Positions 16,943 through 26,795 of a stretch of 64,000 nt of DNA are shown here, piece after piece. This DNA is from Posidoniimonas corsicana. Lineage in GTDB: Bacteria > Planctomycetota > Planctomycetia > Pirellulales > Lacipirellulaceae. Made by a program: the position numbers and the translations under genes. Numbering within the stretch: position 1 is the stretch's first letter; each line of letters starts with the position of its first letter. Where the stretch lies: positions 1,364,767-1,428,766 of the forward strand of contig NZ_SIHJ01000001.1 in NCBI RefSeq assembly GCF_007859765.1. The letters are read 5' to 3'. The notes under the pieces were generated by a model that made no database searches, had not been told where the DNA came from, and was given only the letters and a program-made list of their open reading frames with translations.

Positions 16943-18070
16943 TTGGCCGCGCACGCCGTCACGTTCGAGCTGCACCACACCGACGCGCACTGCGCCGCCC
17001 GTCGCGCCACGCTGCGCACGCCGCACGGCGTGGTTGACCTACCCACCTTCATGCCGGTCGGCACGGTGGGCACGGTCAAGGGCGTCGACATCGGCCGCCT
17101 CGGCGAGACCGGCGCCCAGATGGTGCTTGGCAACACCTACCACATGGCGCTCCGGCCTGGCGAGGAGGTTGTCGCCAAGCTGGGCGGGCTGCACGCCATG
17201 TCGGGCTGGCGGGGCCCGATGCTCACCGACAGCGGCGGCTTCCAGATCTTCAGCCTCGCCAAGAAGGTCAAGATCACCGAGGAGGGCGCCCGGTTCCACT
17301 CGCACATCGACGGCGCCGCCCTCCACCTGACGCCGGAGCGATCGGTCGAGATCCAGGAGCACCTGGGAGCCGACGTCGCGATGGTGCTGGACCACGTGAT
17401 CGCCTTGCCCGCCGACCGGTACGCGATCGTCGACGCGATGCAGCGGAGCATCCGCTGGGCAGAGCGGTGCCTGCAACATGCCTCGCGGCCGGACCAGTCG
17501 CTGTTCGCCATCGTCCAGGGCGGACTCGACTCTGGGCTGCGCGCCGAGTGCGCGGCGCGGCTGTCCGAGATGGACTTCGCGGGGTACGCGATCGGAGGCC
17601 TCTCCGTCGGCGAGTCCGCCGACGAGATGGACCGCACGATCGACGACACCTGCCCCGCCCTGCCCCACGACCGCCCTCGTTACCTGATGGGGGTCGGCAC
17701 GCCTCGGGACCTGCTCGAGTCGATCAGCCGCGGCGTCGACATGTTCGACTGCGTGATGCCCACCCGCAACGGCCGCAACGCGTTGGCGTTCACCGACGAG
17801 GGACCGCTGCGGCTCCGCAACGCCCGCCACACAGAAGACACCCGGCCGCTCGAGGAGGACTGCCCTTGCCCCGCCTGCCGCCACAGCCGGGGCTACCTGC
17901 GGCACCTGTTCACCGCCGGCGAGATGCTGGGCCCGATCCTGCTATCGATCCACAACCTCACCTACTACCAGCGGCTGATGGCCGACGCCCGGGCGGCGAT
18001 CGAGGCCGACCGCTTCATGGCCTTCAAGGCTGGCAAACTGGCGGGTTGGGTGGGCACAGCCGACAAGTAA
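16943..18070 (+). CDS. tgt: tRNA-guanine(34) transglycosylase
   Basis: 375 residues. It exchanges guanine 34 for preQ1 in GUN-anticodon tRNAs, a step of queuosine synthesis. A TTG at 16943 is the only start that fits the family N terminus ([17 protein letters not shown]), 21 nt after the preceding stop. Visible motifs are [18 protein letters not shown] with the proton-acceptor Asp, and [13 protein letters not shown] with the nucleophilic Asp. The zinc site is CPCPAC...RHLF...LSIHN (three Cys, one His). It probably shares a transcript with the TPR/alpha-CTD gene. The pathway gene queD is at 57475-57879. Confidence 0.94.
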   Translation: MAAHAVTFELHHTDAHCAARRATLRTPHGVVDLPTFMPVGTVGTVKGVDIGRLGETGAQMVLGNTYHMALRPGEEVVAKLGGLHAMSGWRGPMLTDSGGFQIFSLAKKVKITEEGARFHSHIDGAALHLTPERSVEIQEHLGADVAMVLDHVIALPADRYAIVDAMQRSIRWAERCLQHASRPDQSLFAIVQGGLDSGLRAECAARLSEMDFAGYAIGGLSVGESADEMDRTIDDTCPALPHDRPRYLMGVGTPRDLLESISRGVDMFDCVMPTRNGRNALAFTDEGPLRLRNARHTEDTRPLEEDCPCPACRHSRGYLRHLFTAGEMLGPILLSIHNLTYYQRLMADARAAIEADRFMAFKAGKLAGWVGTADK

Positions 18071-18120
18071 GCAGCGGGCGTTTCCGCAGGTCACCCGCCG
18101 ATTCGACGGGCCGACCCGCC

Positions 18121-18149
18121 TTGCATTTTTTGGCTCTGCGACCTAACCT
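18121..18149 (+). promoter_or_regulatory. Possible promoter for tRNA-Gln
   Basis: TTGCAT (18121-18126), a 17-nt spacer and TAACCT (18144-18149). The spacing and TTGCA -35 core match the element ahead of tRNA-Thr, but the -10 is poor. The predicted start is about 13 nt before the tRNA. Confidence 0.35.
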
Positions 18150-18168
18150 ATTTCGTTCGCCGTTCTCT

Positions 18169-18240
18169 TGGGGATTGGTGTAATCGGTAGCACGACGGAT
18201 TCTGATTCCGTTAGTCGGGGTTCAAGTCCCTGATCCCCAG
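18169..18240 (+). tRNA. tRNA-Gln (anticodon CTG)
   Basis: 72 nt. The acceptor TGGGGAT pairs with ATCCCCA, discriminator G. The anticodon stem is ACGGA/TCCGT around TTCTGAT (anticodon CTG). The T arm is CGGGG-TTCAAGT-CCCTG. It starts with the U1 typical of bacterial tRNA-Gln. The CCA end is not encoded. Confidence 0.93.
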
Positions 18241-18271
18241 CTTCTGCGGCCAGAAGGCCCAAGCAAACAAC

Positions 18272-18325
18272 CCCTGTGCGGGACGCCGACTCGGTCGGGC
18301 GTCCCGCACAGGGTTTGTTTTTTTT
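18272..18325 (+). terminator. Intrinsic terminator, probably bidirectional
   Basis: A perfect 16-bp stem (CCCTGTGCGGGACGCC at 18272-18287, GGCGTCCCGCACAGGG at 18298-18313) is followed by TTTGTTTTTTTT. The opposite side has AAGCAAACAA, giving a weaker T tract for the leftward oxidoreductase gene that ends at 18345. Confidence 0.9.
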
Positions 18326-18344
18326 GATGGTGGTTCGAGCGCGG

Positions 18345-19787
<1,443 letters not shown>

Positions 19788-19983
19788 AAGGTGAAACGCA
19801 AGATACTGCAAGGAAATAGACCGGCGCATCCGCCAGGATGGGCGTCACACTCGCGAACACCATGGTATCCGCCGGCCATTCGCGGCGGAACCGTGCGGCG
19901 TGGGCGGATTGCTTGCAAGTTTCGATTCGGAGAGCGAAACTACCGCGTAGACGCCCCCTGGTCCCCCAAGCGAGCGACTACCC

Positions 19984-20673
19984 TTGCCCAGCTCTCCCGC
20001 GTACTGCAGCCCCCTGGCGTACCACTCGTTCGTCCACGAGCTGCACGAGATCCACCGCCCGCTCGGGCTCTTCCGGGCGGCGTCGGCCATCGCCCTGCAC
20101 TCCCGGCCCGAGGCCTCAATCGACGACGCCTGCGAAGCGATCAACAAGCTGGCGGGCGCGGTGCGATCGCGGGTCCGCTCGCGGACCGACCAGGCGCTGC
20201 TGGCGCACCTGCACGACGTGATGTTCGAGGTGGCGGGGTTCCGCGGCAACAGCACGGACTACTACAACCCGGCCAACAGCTACCTGCCAGACGTGCTGCG
20301 GACCCGGCGCGGAATCCCCATCTCGCTGACGCTGGTGTACCGCACGATCGCCTCGCTGGTCGGACTGCGGGTGGAAGGTATCAACGCGCCGGGGCACTTC
20401 CTCGCGTCGGTGACAATCTACGAGGGCGCGACGGACCACACGCTGTTCGTCGACCCATTCCACGGAGGCGTCCTGCTCAACGAGCACGAGACCATCGAGC
20501 TGATCTCCGGCGCCACCGGCCGCCAGGAGCGGGCCACGCCCGCCACGCTCGCTATCGCCAGCCCCTCCGACTGGCTACTCCGTTCGCTCCGCAACCTGCA
20601 AGGCGTGTTCGCGCACCGCGGCCAGGTGCGGGACCAGCTCGCGATGCAGGAGCTGCAGGCCGCGATCGAGTAG
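19984..20673 (+). CDS. SirB1 / transglutaminase-like family protein
   Basis: 229 residues from a TTG at 19984; no ATG or GTG lies before the conserved part. The core signature of the SirB1 N-terminal/transglutaminase-like family is clear (GNSTDYYNPANSYLPDVL, RRGIPISLTLVY, INAPGHFL). The catalytic Cys of true transglutaminases is not evident, as is usual in this family. E. coli SirB1 has no settled function. Cytoplasmic, no signal peptide. It is divergent from the OYE gene, sharing a roughly 196-bp intergenic region. Confidence 0.78.
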   Translation: MPSSPAYCSPLAYHSFVHELHEIHRPLGLFRAASAIALHSRPEASIDDACEAINKLAGAVRSRVRSRTDQALLAHLHDVMFEVAGFRGNSTDYYNPANSYLPDVLRTRRGIPISLTLVYRTIASLVGLRVEGINAPGHFLASVTIYEGATDHTLFVDPFHGGVLLNEHETIELISGATGRQERATPATLAIASPSDWLLRSLRNLQGVFAHRGQVRDQLAMQELQAAIE

Positions 20674-20764
20674 GGTTTCCGCCCCTGCCCCGCGCCGCCT
20701 GCTATAGTGGGCGTTCCCGCTGCAACCGCCGCCCCCTGCGGGCGGAGCCCCCAGGAAGCCGCCC

Positions 20765-22729
20765 ATGCCGTCCCGCGTTCAGTTCGCCCCCCTTCTCTGC
20801 GCCGTCGGCGCCGTGATTCCGCCCGCGTGCCTGTTCGCGGAACAGGCAGCGTTACCGCCGCGTGGTGGACTGATTGCCGACTTCGAGTCGGACACCTATG
20901 GGGAATGGCGTATCGAGGGCGACGCGTTCGGCGCCGGCCCGGCCCGCGGCACGCTGCTCGGCCAGATGGAGGTCACCGGCTTCCAGGGTGGGCGGTTGGT
21001 GAACTCGTTCACTGGGGGCGACGCCGCCACCGGCATGCTCAGCTCGCCCCCGTTCGAGGTGACCAGCGACTTCCTCCACATGCTGATCGGCGGCGGCGGC
21101 CACGCGGGCCAGACGTGCGTCAACCTGCTGGTGGACGGCCGAGTGGTTCGCACCGCGACCGGCCCCAACCAGGCGCCCGGCGGAAGCGAGGAGCTAGTGC
21201 GGGTGTACTGGGACGTAACGCCACTGCGCGGCAAAGCGGCGGTGATCCAGATTGTCGATCGTCACGCCGGCGGCTGGGGGCACATCAATGTCGACGACAT
21301 CCGTCTCAGCGATCAGCCGGCCGGGGTCCCTGCTGACAAGCTCGATGGCACGACGCATTTTCGCACGTTCGCATCGTACGCCGACGCAGGCTACGACCAG
21401 CCGCTGCGGCCTCAGTTCCACTTCACCTCCCGCAAGAACTGGATCAACGACCCCAACGGCATGGTGTACCTGGACGGGGAGTACCACCTGTTCTTCCAGC
21501 ACAATCCCCTAGGCAACGAGTGGGGCAACATGACGTGGGGCCACGCGGTGAGCCCCGACATGGTCCACTGGCGGCAACTGCCGCACGCCCTGCTGCCGTA
21601 CGGCGGCGGGACCATGTACTCCGGCACCGCGGTGGTTGACCATCAGGACGTGCTCGGTGTCCGAACGGGCCAGACGCCGACTCTGATCGCCGCGTTTACC
21701 CACGCCCGCGAGCCGTTCACCCAAGCGTTGGCGTACAGCACCGACCGCGGACGCACCTTTGAGCTGGTCAACGGCGGGAAGCCGGTCGTTGGCAATCAGG
21801 GCTACGACCCCGGCGAGCGCGACCCCAAGGTGTTCTTCCATCAGCCGTCGGGCCAATGGGTTATGGTGCTGTGGGTCAAGCAGGGCAAGCCCGGCCGCGT
21901 GCTCATCTTCAACTCGCCCGACCTGCGGAATTGGACCGAGGTGGGACGCTTCGACCGCGACTGGGTGTTCGAGTGCATGGACCTGGTGCATTTGCCCGTC
22001 GACGGCGACCCGGACAACAAGAAGTGGGTGATCTACGACGCCAGCTTCGAGTACGAGGTCGGCTCCTTCGACGGCAAGCAGTTCCGCTCAGAAACCGACG
22101 CCCTCCGCGGCGAGCACGGCCCCAACTACTACGCCGCCCAAACGTTCAACAACTCGCCGGACGGCCGCACGGTCATTATCGGCTGGATGCGTGGTGGCGA
22201 GGAGGTCCCCTTTGTGCGGGCCGGGATGCCGTTCAACATGCAGATGAGCTTCCCTTCCACCCTGGAGCTACGCACCACCGGCGAGGGCCCGCGGCTGTAC
22301 CGCTGGCCAGTCGTTGAGATCGAGGAGTTGTACGCGGAGTCGGTCGCGATCGGCGAGTCGTCGGTCCAGACCGCCAACGCTTCGCTCGCGGACTTCAGCG
22401 GCGAACTGCTCGACGTGCAAGTTGAGTTCAACGCCGGCGCGGCCACCCAGCTTACCGTTGAGGTCCGGGGCCAGCAGATCGAGTACCGGGACGGCGCCTT
22501 CCACTACGCCGGCGCCACGCTCCCCGCGCCACCAGTCGACGGCGTGGCCGCGCTGCGGGTGCTGGTCGACCGGGCGTCGGTCGAGCTGTTCGCCAACCAC
22601 GGCGCAGCGGTCTCGACCCATTACGCCGATCTTAGCAAGCAGGGCCGGGGCGTCCGCCTTTCGGCGCCTCAGGCTACAACGCTGCGTTCGCTGGAGGTGC
22701 ACCGCCTCCGCTCCGCCTGGGGCGAGTAG
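20765..22729 (+). CDS. Secreted glycoside hydrolase family 32 (levanase/inulinase/invertase type)
   Basis: 654 residues with a signal peptide (about 1-26). An N-terminal beta-sandwich (about 35-185, ending GHINVDDIRL) resembles the accessory domain often found ahead of bacterial levanases. The GH32 five-bladed propeller starts at about 214. All three catalytic motifs are present: WINDPNG with nucleophile Asp229, RDP (transition-state Asp353) and EC with acid/base Glu403. A C-terminal beta-sandwich domain (about 525-650) includes the common VDRASVELFANHG segment. It hydrolyses beta-fructosyl linkages in fructans or sucrose; the exact linkage cannot be told. A -10-like TATAGT lies at 20703, 57 nt before the ATG. 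Confidence 0.93.
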   Translation: MPSRVQFAPLLCAVGAVIPPACLFAEQAALPPRGGLIADFESDTYGEWRIEGDAFGAGPARGTLLGQMEVTGFQGGRLVNSFTGGDAATGMLSSPPFEVTSDFLHMLIGGGGHAGQTCVNLLVDGRVVRTATGPNQAPGGSEELVRVYWDVTPLRGKAAVIQIVDRHAGGWGHINVDDIRLSDQPAGVPADKLDGTTHFRTFASYADAGYDQPLRPQFHFTSRKNWINDPNGMVYLDGEYHLFFQHNPLGNEWGNMTWGHAVSPDMVHWRQLPHALLPYGGGTMYSGTAVVDHQDVLGVRTGQTPTLIAAFTHAREPFTQALAYSTDRGRTFELVNGGKPVVGNQGYDPGERDPKVFFHQPSGQWVMVLWVKQGKPGRVLIFNSPDLRNWTEVGRFDRDWVFECMDLVHLPVDGDPDNKKWVIYDASFEYEVGSFDGKQFRSETDALRGEHGPNYYAAQTFNNSPDGRTVIIGWMRGGEEVPFVRAGMPFNMQMSFPSTLELRTTGEGPRLYRWPVVEIEELYAESVAIGESSVQTANASLADFSGELLDVQVEFNAGAATQLTVEVRGQQIEYRDGAFHYAGATLPAPPVDGVAALRVLVDRASVELFANHGAAVSTHYADLSKQGRGVRLSAPQATTLRSLEVHRLRSAWGE

Positions 22730-22950
22730 CAGTCGCCAAGTCTGGCAGCCCGGGCTTGGCTACCGGCCGATCCGTTCGATTCGCCCCGATTGCTTTTGGC
22801 AATGCGGGCGGCCGAGCGTACACTGAAGGTTGACGCCCGGCCGTTCGGCCGGCCGCCACCCGCGGGGCGCCTGGCCCCGCCAGCGACGCCGCCCCGACGG
22901 CGCGGGGCTGGTCGCGGTCTCCTCTTCTAACGCCGCACGGGAGTGTCCGT

Positions 22951-24129
22951 ATGGATGCCTCGATGGGTGAGATGCCGGCGGAATCCGGCGTGGCGCCGGA
23001 CACGCAGTCGGAAACCCTCACGACGCCCCCCGCGCAGGTCATGAGCAACCTGCTCAACTTCGTCTCACGGACGAAGGCGTCGGACCTGCACATCAAAACC
23101 GGCTACGCGCCGCACGTAAGGATCGGCGGCCACCTACGGAAAGTGCAGATGCCGCCCATCCCGGACTCCGCGTTCGTCAATGGCATGGTGCTGCCGCTCG
23201 CGCCCGAGGGCCGGCTGAGCGAGTACGACAAGAACGGCGCGCTCGACTTCTCGACCCAGATCCCCGGCGGCGACCGGTTCCGCATCAACATCTTCAAGTC
23301 CCAGGGCGACACGCACGTCGCGATGCGGCGGGTGCAGTCAGAGATCAGCGACTTCAACACCCTCAACCTGCCCGACGTGTACCGGGACGTGATCAACAAC
23401 ACCAGCGAGGGCCTGGTGCTGGTGTGCGGCGTGACCGGATCCGGCAAGAGCTCGACCATGGCCGCCATGGTCGACCAGATCAACCGCACCCGCGGACTGC
23501 ACATCGTCACAATCGAGGACCCGATCGAGTTCCACTTCGAGGGCGACAAGTCGATCATCTCGCAGCGCGAGATCGGCTCGGACGTGCGGAACTTCCCCGA
23601 CGCGCTGCGGGTAGTGGTCCGCCAGGACCCGGACATGATCCTCATCGGCGAGATGCGCGACCGCGAGACCGTGCTGGCCGCCATCCAGGCGGCTGAAACA
23701 GGCCACTTGGTGCTCGGCTCGCTCCACTGCGCCGACGTGCCGCTCAGCTTCGCCCGGATCCTGGAGTTCTTTGACCGGTCGGACCACGCGTTCGTGCGTT
23801 CGTCGCTCGCCAACAGCCTCCGGGCAATCATGTGCCAGCGTCTTCTTCCCGGCGTGGTGGAGGGATCGCGGTACCCGGCCACCGAGGTGCTGCTGAACAA
23901 CTCGGTGGTGCAGCGGAAGATCATGGAGGAAGAGGACGAGGACCTGCACGCGGTGCTGCACGGCTACCGCGACTCCGGCATGCGAGACTTCAACTACTCG
24001 CTGTTTGAGCTGGTTGAAAAGGACCTCGTGACCCGCAAAGTGGCCCTCGAGGCGGCGCCCAACCGCGAGGCGTTTACGTCGTTGCTCAAGGGCATCGACG
24101 CGGCCGCGTCGGGCATCATCGCCCGCTAA
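22951..24129 (+). CDS. PilT-family type IV pilus retraction-type ATPase
   Basis: 392 residues. Residues 1-30 are a variable lead. The N-terminal PAS-like subdomain starts with the typical LLNFVSRTKASDLHIKTG. The ATPase core has Walker A GVTGSGKSS (161-169), the Asp box TIEDPIEF, Walker B ILIGEMRD and a His box (ETGHLVLGSLHCADV). It is a cytoplasmic hexameric motor that disassembles pili in the known family. No pil neighbours occur; it lies between two glycosidase genes. The last 80 residues (EEDEDLHAVLHGYRDSGM) follow the usual PilT C-terminal layout, whose AIRAGL motif I do not see intact. Standalone copies are common, so the partner pilus system must be elsewhere. Confidence 0.9.
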   Translation: MDASMGEMPAESGVAPDTQSETLTTPPAQVMSNLLNFVSRTKASDLHIKTGYAPHVRIGGHLRKVQMPPIPDSAFVNGMVLPLAPEGRLSEYDKNGALDFSTQIPGGDRFRINIFKSQGDTHVAMRRVQSEISDFNTLNLPDVYRDVINNTSEGLVLVCGVTGSGKSSTMAAMVDQINRTRGLHIVTIEDPIEFHFEGDKSIISQREIGSDVRNFPDALRVVVRQDPDMILIGEMRDRETVLAAIQAAETGHLVLGSLHCADVPLSFARILEFFDRSDHAFVRSSLANSLRAIMCQRLLPGVVEGSRYPATEVLLNNSVVQRKIMEEEDEDLHAVLHGYRDSGMRDFNYSLFELVEKDLVTRKVALEAAPNREAFTSLLKGIDAAASGIIAR

Positions 24130-24255
24130 CGCCGTGACTGGCGGCGGTGGCGTTGCGGCCGCCGGTTGGGGTAGAATCTGGGTCCCCGCTCCTGGCCGTT
24201 GATGGGGTTTTCCGCAGCACGCGGATCCTTCGACTTCGACCAGAGTGCACCATCC

Positions 24256-26757
24256 GTGAAGCTCCCCCTCCTGCTGTACGCTGCCGCCGCGCTGGCGGCG
24301 ATTTCCGCTCCTCTGCCCTGCCCCGCCGCCGAGGCGCCGGGCTACCCGCTCAAGCCGGTTTCGTTCGAGCGAGTCCGACTGCAGGACTCGTTCTGGCTGC
24401 CCAGGCTGGAAACCCAGCGGCGGGTGCTGACGCCCTACGCATTCGAGAAAACCGAGGAGGCCCTTAGCGACCTCCGCGCAGCCGCCCGGCTGCTGGCCGG
24501 CGAGGAGCTCCAGAACCCTCCGCCGCCCCACCGCTTCCGCACCAGCGACCTGTTCAAGGTGATGGAGGGCGCCGCGTACCTGCTGGCCCTGGAACGCGAC
24601 GCCGAGCTGGAGCGGCAGATGGACGCCATCATCGAGGTCGTGGCCGGCGCTCAGGAGCCCGACGGCTACCTGAACGCCACGCGGACCCTCTACCCCGATC
24701 TGGCCATCGGCATGATGGGCGACGGTCGGTACACCTACGTCGACCACAGCCACGAGCTGTACATCGTCGGGCACCTATACGAGGCCGCGGTCGCCTACTA
24801 CCGCGCAACCGGCAAACGCCGGCTGCTGGACGTGGCGGACAAGAATGCCAAGCACGTGCGGCGGGTGTTCTTCGAGGGCGACCCCAACTACAACGGCGGC
24901 AAGCCCGTGATGCAGGCGCCGGGGCACCAGGAGATCGAGCTCGCACTCGTCCGCCTGGCCGAAGCCACAGGCGATCCCACCCACCTCAAGACCGCGCAGC
25001 GGCTGCTGGACATCCGCGGCGTCACGTACGCGCCCGACGGGCAAGGCGTCAACTCGCCCAGCTACGCGCAGCAGCACCGACCGGTGACACAGCAGCAGGT
25101 GCCCGCGGGCCATGCGGTGCGGGCCACGTACCTGTACTCCGGCATGGCCGACGTCGGGGCGATGCTGGGCGTCGACCACTACGACCAGGCTCTCCAGGAC
25201 ATCTGGCGCAGCATCGTCGACACGCGGATGCATATCACCGGCGGCCTGGGCGCGGTGCACGGCATCGAGGGCTTTGGGCCCGAGTACGAGCTGCCCAACG
25301 CCGATGCGTTCAACGAGACCTGCGCCGCTGTCGGCAACGTGTTCTTCAACTGGCGGATGTTCCTTAAGCAGCAGGACGCCAAGTTCCTGGATGTCGCTGA
25401 GCTGGCCCTGTACAACAACGCGCTGGCCGGCATGAACCTGGCCGGCAACCGGTTCTTCTACGTCAACCCGCTCGCCGCCGACGGGTTCCGCCCGTTCAAC
25501 CACGGCCGCCCGGAGCGTTCCCCCTGGTTCGGCACCGCCTGCTGCCCCACCAACCTGGCAAGGCTGATCCCGCAGATCCCCGGCATGCTGTTCGCCACCG
25601 ACGCCGAGGGCCTGTCGCTCTGTCTGTTCGCGGCGTGCAGAACCAAGGCCAAACTCGGTGGTGTGGAAACCCAGATCACCGAGGAAACCAACTATCCGTT
25701 TGACGGGACGATCCGCTTGCAGCTCGACCCCAAGACCCCGGCCCGGTTCGCCGTGCGGCTCCGCCTCCCCACCTGGACCACCGATCGCCTGGCGCCCGGC
25801 GAGCTGTACCGCTACGCCGGGGGCAAGCCCGATCGTGCGCCCCGCCTGTCCGTGAACGGAACGCAGACCGCTTTCACAGCCGACCGCGGCTTCGCCGTCA
25901 TCGAACGCGAGTGGTCCGCCGGCGATGAGCTGGTGCTCGAACTCCCCATGCCGGTGCGCGCGTCCGCCTGCCGCTCCGAAGTTGAGGCCAACCACGGCCG
26001 GCTGGCCGTGTCGCGTGGGCCCCTGGTGTACTGCCTGGAATCGGCCGACAACCAGCGGCACGCGTTCAACTACCTCGTCCGCGCCGACGCGGTGCGGCGC
26101 GAGGCGGAACTCCGGGACCTGACAATCGACGGCCTGCAAGTCACCGCGATTGCCACCCCCGCGGAGTCCCTGTCGGGCGATGGCTCGCTCGACGCCGCGA
26201 CCGCCACCCTGATCCCCTACTTTGCTTGGAACAACCGCGGCGCCGGCTCGATGGCGGTGTGGCTGCCGGACAACGCCCAGACGCTCCGCGACGGCGCGCT
26301 GCAGATCGACGACAACGCCCAACGCTTCGCCTCCGCCCAGGCGACGCACACCTTCGACCAGGACAGCGTGCAGGCGATGATCGACGGGCGGCTGCCCAAG
26401 CACTCGTTCGACACCTCCCTCCCGCGCTGGACCAGCTGGCCCCGGCGGGGCGAGCCGCAGACGCTCACCGTTCAGCTCAAGCAGCCCACGCCGCTGCGGA
26501 CCGTGCAGGTCTACTGGTACGACGACCACGGCGGCGTCCAGGTCCCCGAGCGGTGGGTTCTCGAGGTCCCCGCCGGCGACGACTGGGCGCCGTTCAAGCT
26601 CTACAACACCGACAACTACAGCGTCACGCCCGACCAGTTCAACGTGGTGCACCCGGCCGAGCCGATCACGGTCGAGCGGCTGCGGCTGCGTGTCTGGCCC
26701 CAACCGGACGCCGCGGCGGGCGTCCTGGAGCTGGTGGTGGAGCCCGAATCCGACTAG
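24256..26757 (+). CDS. Secreted glycoside hydrolase family 127 (beta-L-arabinofuranosidase-like)
   Basis: 833 residues from the GTG at 24256, chosen because the signal peptide starts there (residues 1-25, ending PAAEAP). TTG/ATG starts at 24199/24202 would add 18 residues of non-signal sequence. The catalytic set matches Bifidobacterium HypBA1: acid/base Glu338 (GIEGFG), zinc ligands Glu354 and Cys356 (NETCAAVGN), and the Cys pair 429-430 in TACCPTN, the first being the cysteine nucleophile. An (alpha/alpha)6 barrel precedes beta-sandwich domains; a galactose-binding-like domain may occupy about 720-830. It releases beta-L-arabinofuranose from plant or algal glycans if specificity is conserved; the family also has other activities. 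A -10-like TAGAAT is at 24172. Confidence 0.92.
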   Translation: MKLPLLLYAAAALAAISAPLPCPAAEAPGYPLKPVSFERVRLQDSFWLPRLETQRRVLTPYAFEKTEEALSDLRAAARLLAGEELQNPPPPHRFRTSDLFKVMEGAAYLLALERDAELERQMDAIIEVVAGAQEPDGYLNATRTLYPDLAIGMMGDGRYTYVDHSHELYIVGHLYEAAVAYYRATGKRRLLDVADKNAKHVRRVFFEGDPNYNGGKPVMQAPGHQEIELALVRLAEATGDPTHLKTAQRLLDIRGVTYAPDGQGVNSPSYAQQHRPVTQQQVPAGHAVRATYLYSGMADVGAMLGVDHYDQALQDIWRSIVDTRMHITGGLGAVHGIEGFGPEYELPNADAFNETCAAVGNVFFNWRMFLKQQDAKFLDVAELALYNNALAGMNLAGNRFFYVNPLAADGFRPFNHGRPERSPWFGTACCPTNLARLIPQIPGMLFATDAEGLSLCLFAACRTKAKLGGVETQITEETNYPFDGTIRLQLDPKTPARFAVRLRLPTWTTDRLAPGELYRYAGGKPDRAPRLSVNGTQTAFTADRGFAVIEREWSAGDELVLELPMPVRASACRSEVEANHGRLAVSRGPLVYCLESADNQRHAFNYLVRADAVRREAELRDLTIDGLQVTAIATPAESLSGDGSLDAATATLIPYFAWNNRGAGSMAVWLPDNAQTLRDGALQIDDNAQRFASAQATHTFDQDSVQAMIDGRLPKHSFDTSLPRWTSWPRRGEPQTLTVQLKQPTPLRTVQVYWYDDHGGVQVPERWVLEVPAGDDWAPFKLYNTDNYSVTPDQFNVVHPAEPITVERLRLRVWPQPDAAAGVLELVVEPESD

Positions 26758-26795
26758 CAGCGATCTATTCGCCCGATCGGCCGCCCCGCGCTACA

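Noticed and set aside
23338-24774. 478-residue open frame antisense to pilT and the GH127 gene
   Set aside because: A shadow frame caused by high GC3 in the sense genes. Composition is His/Gln/Val/Arg-rich without domains, and it covers two well-supported genes.
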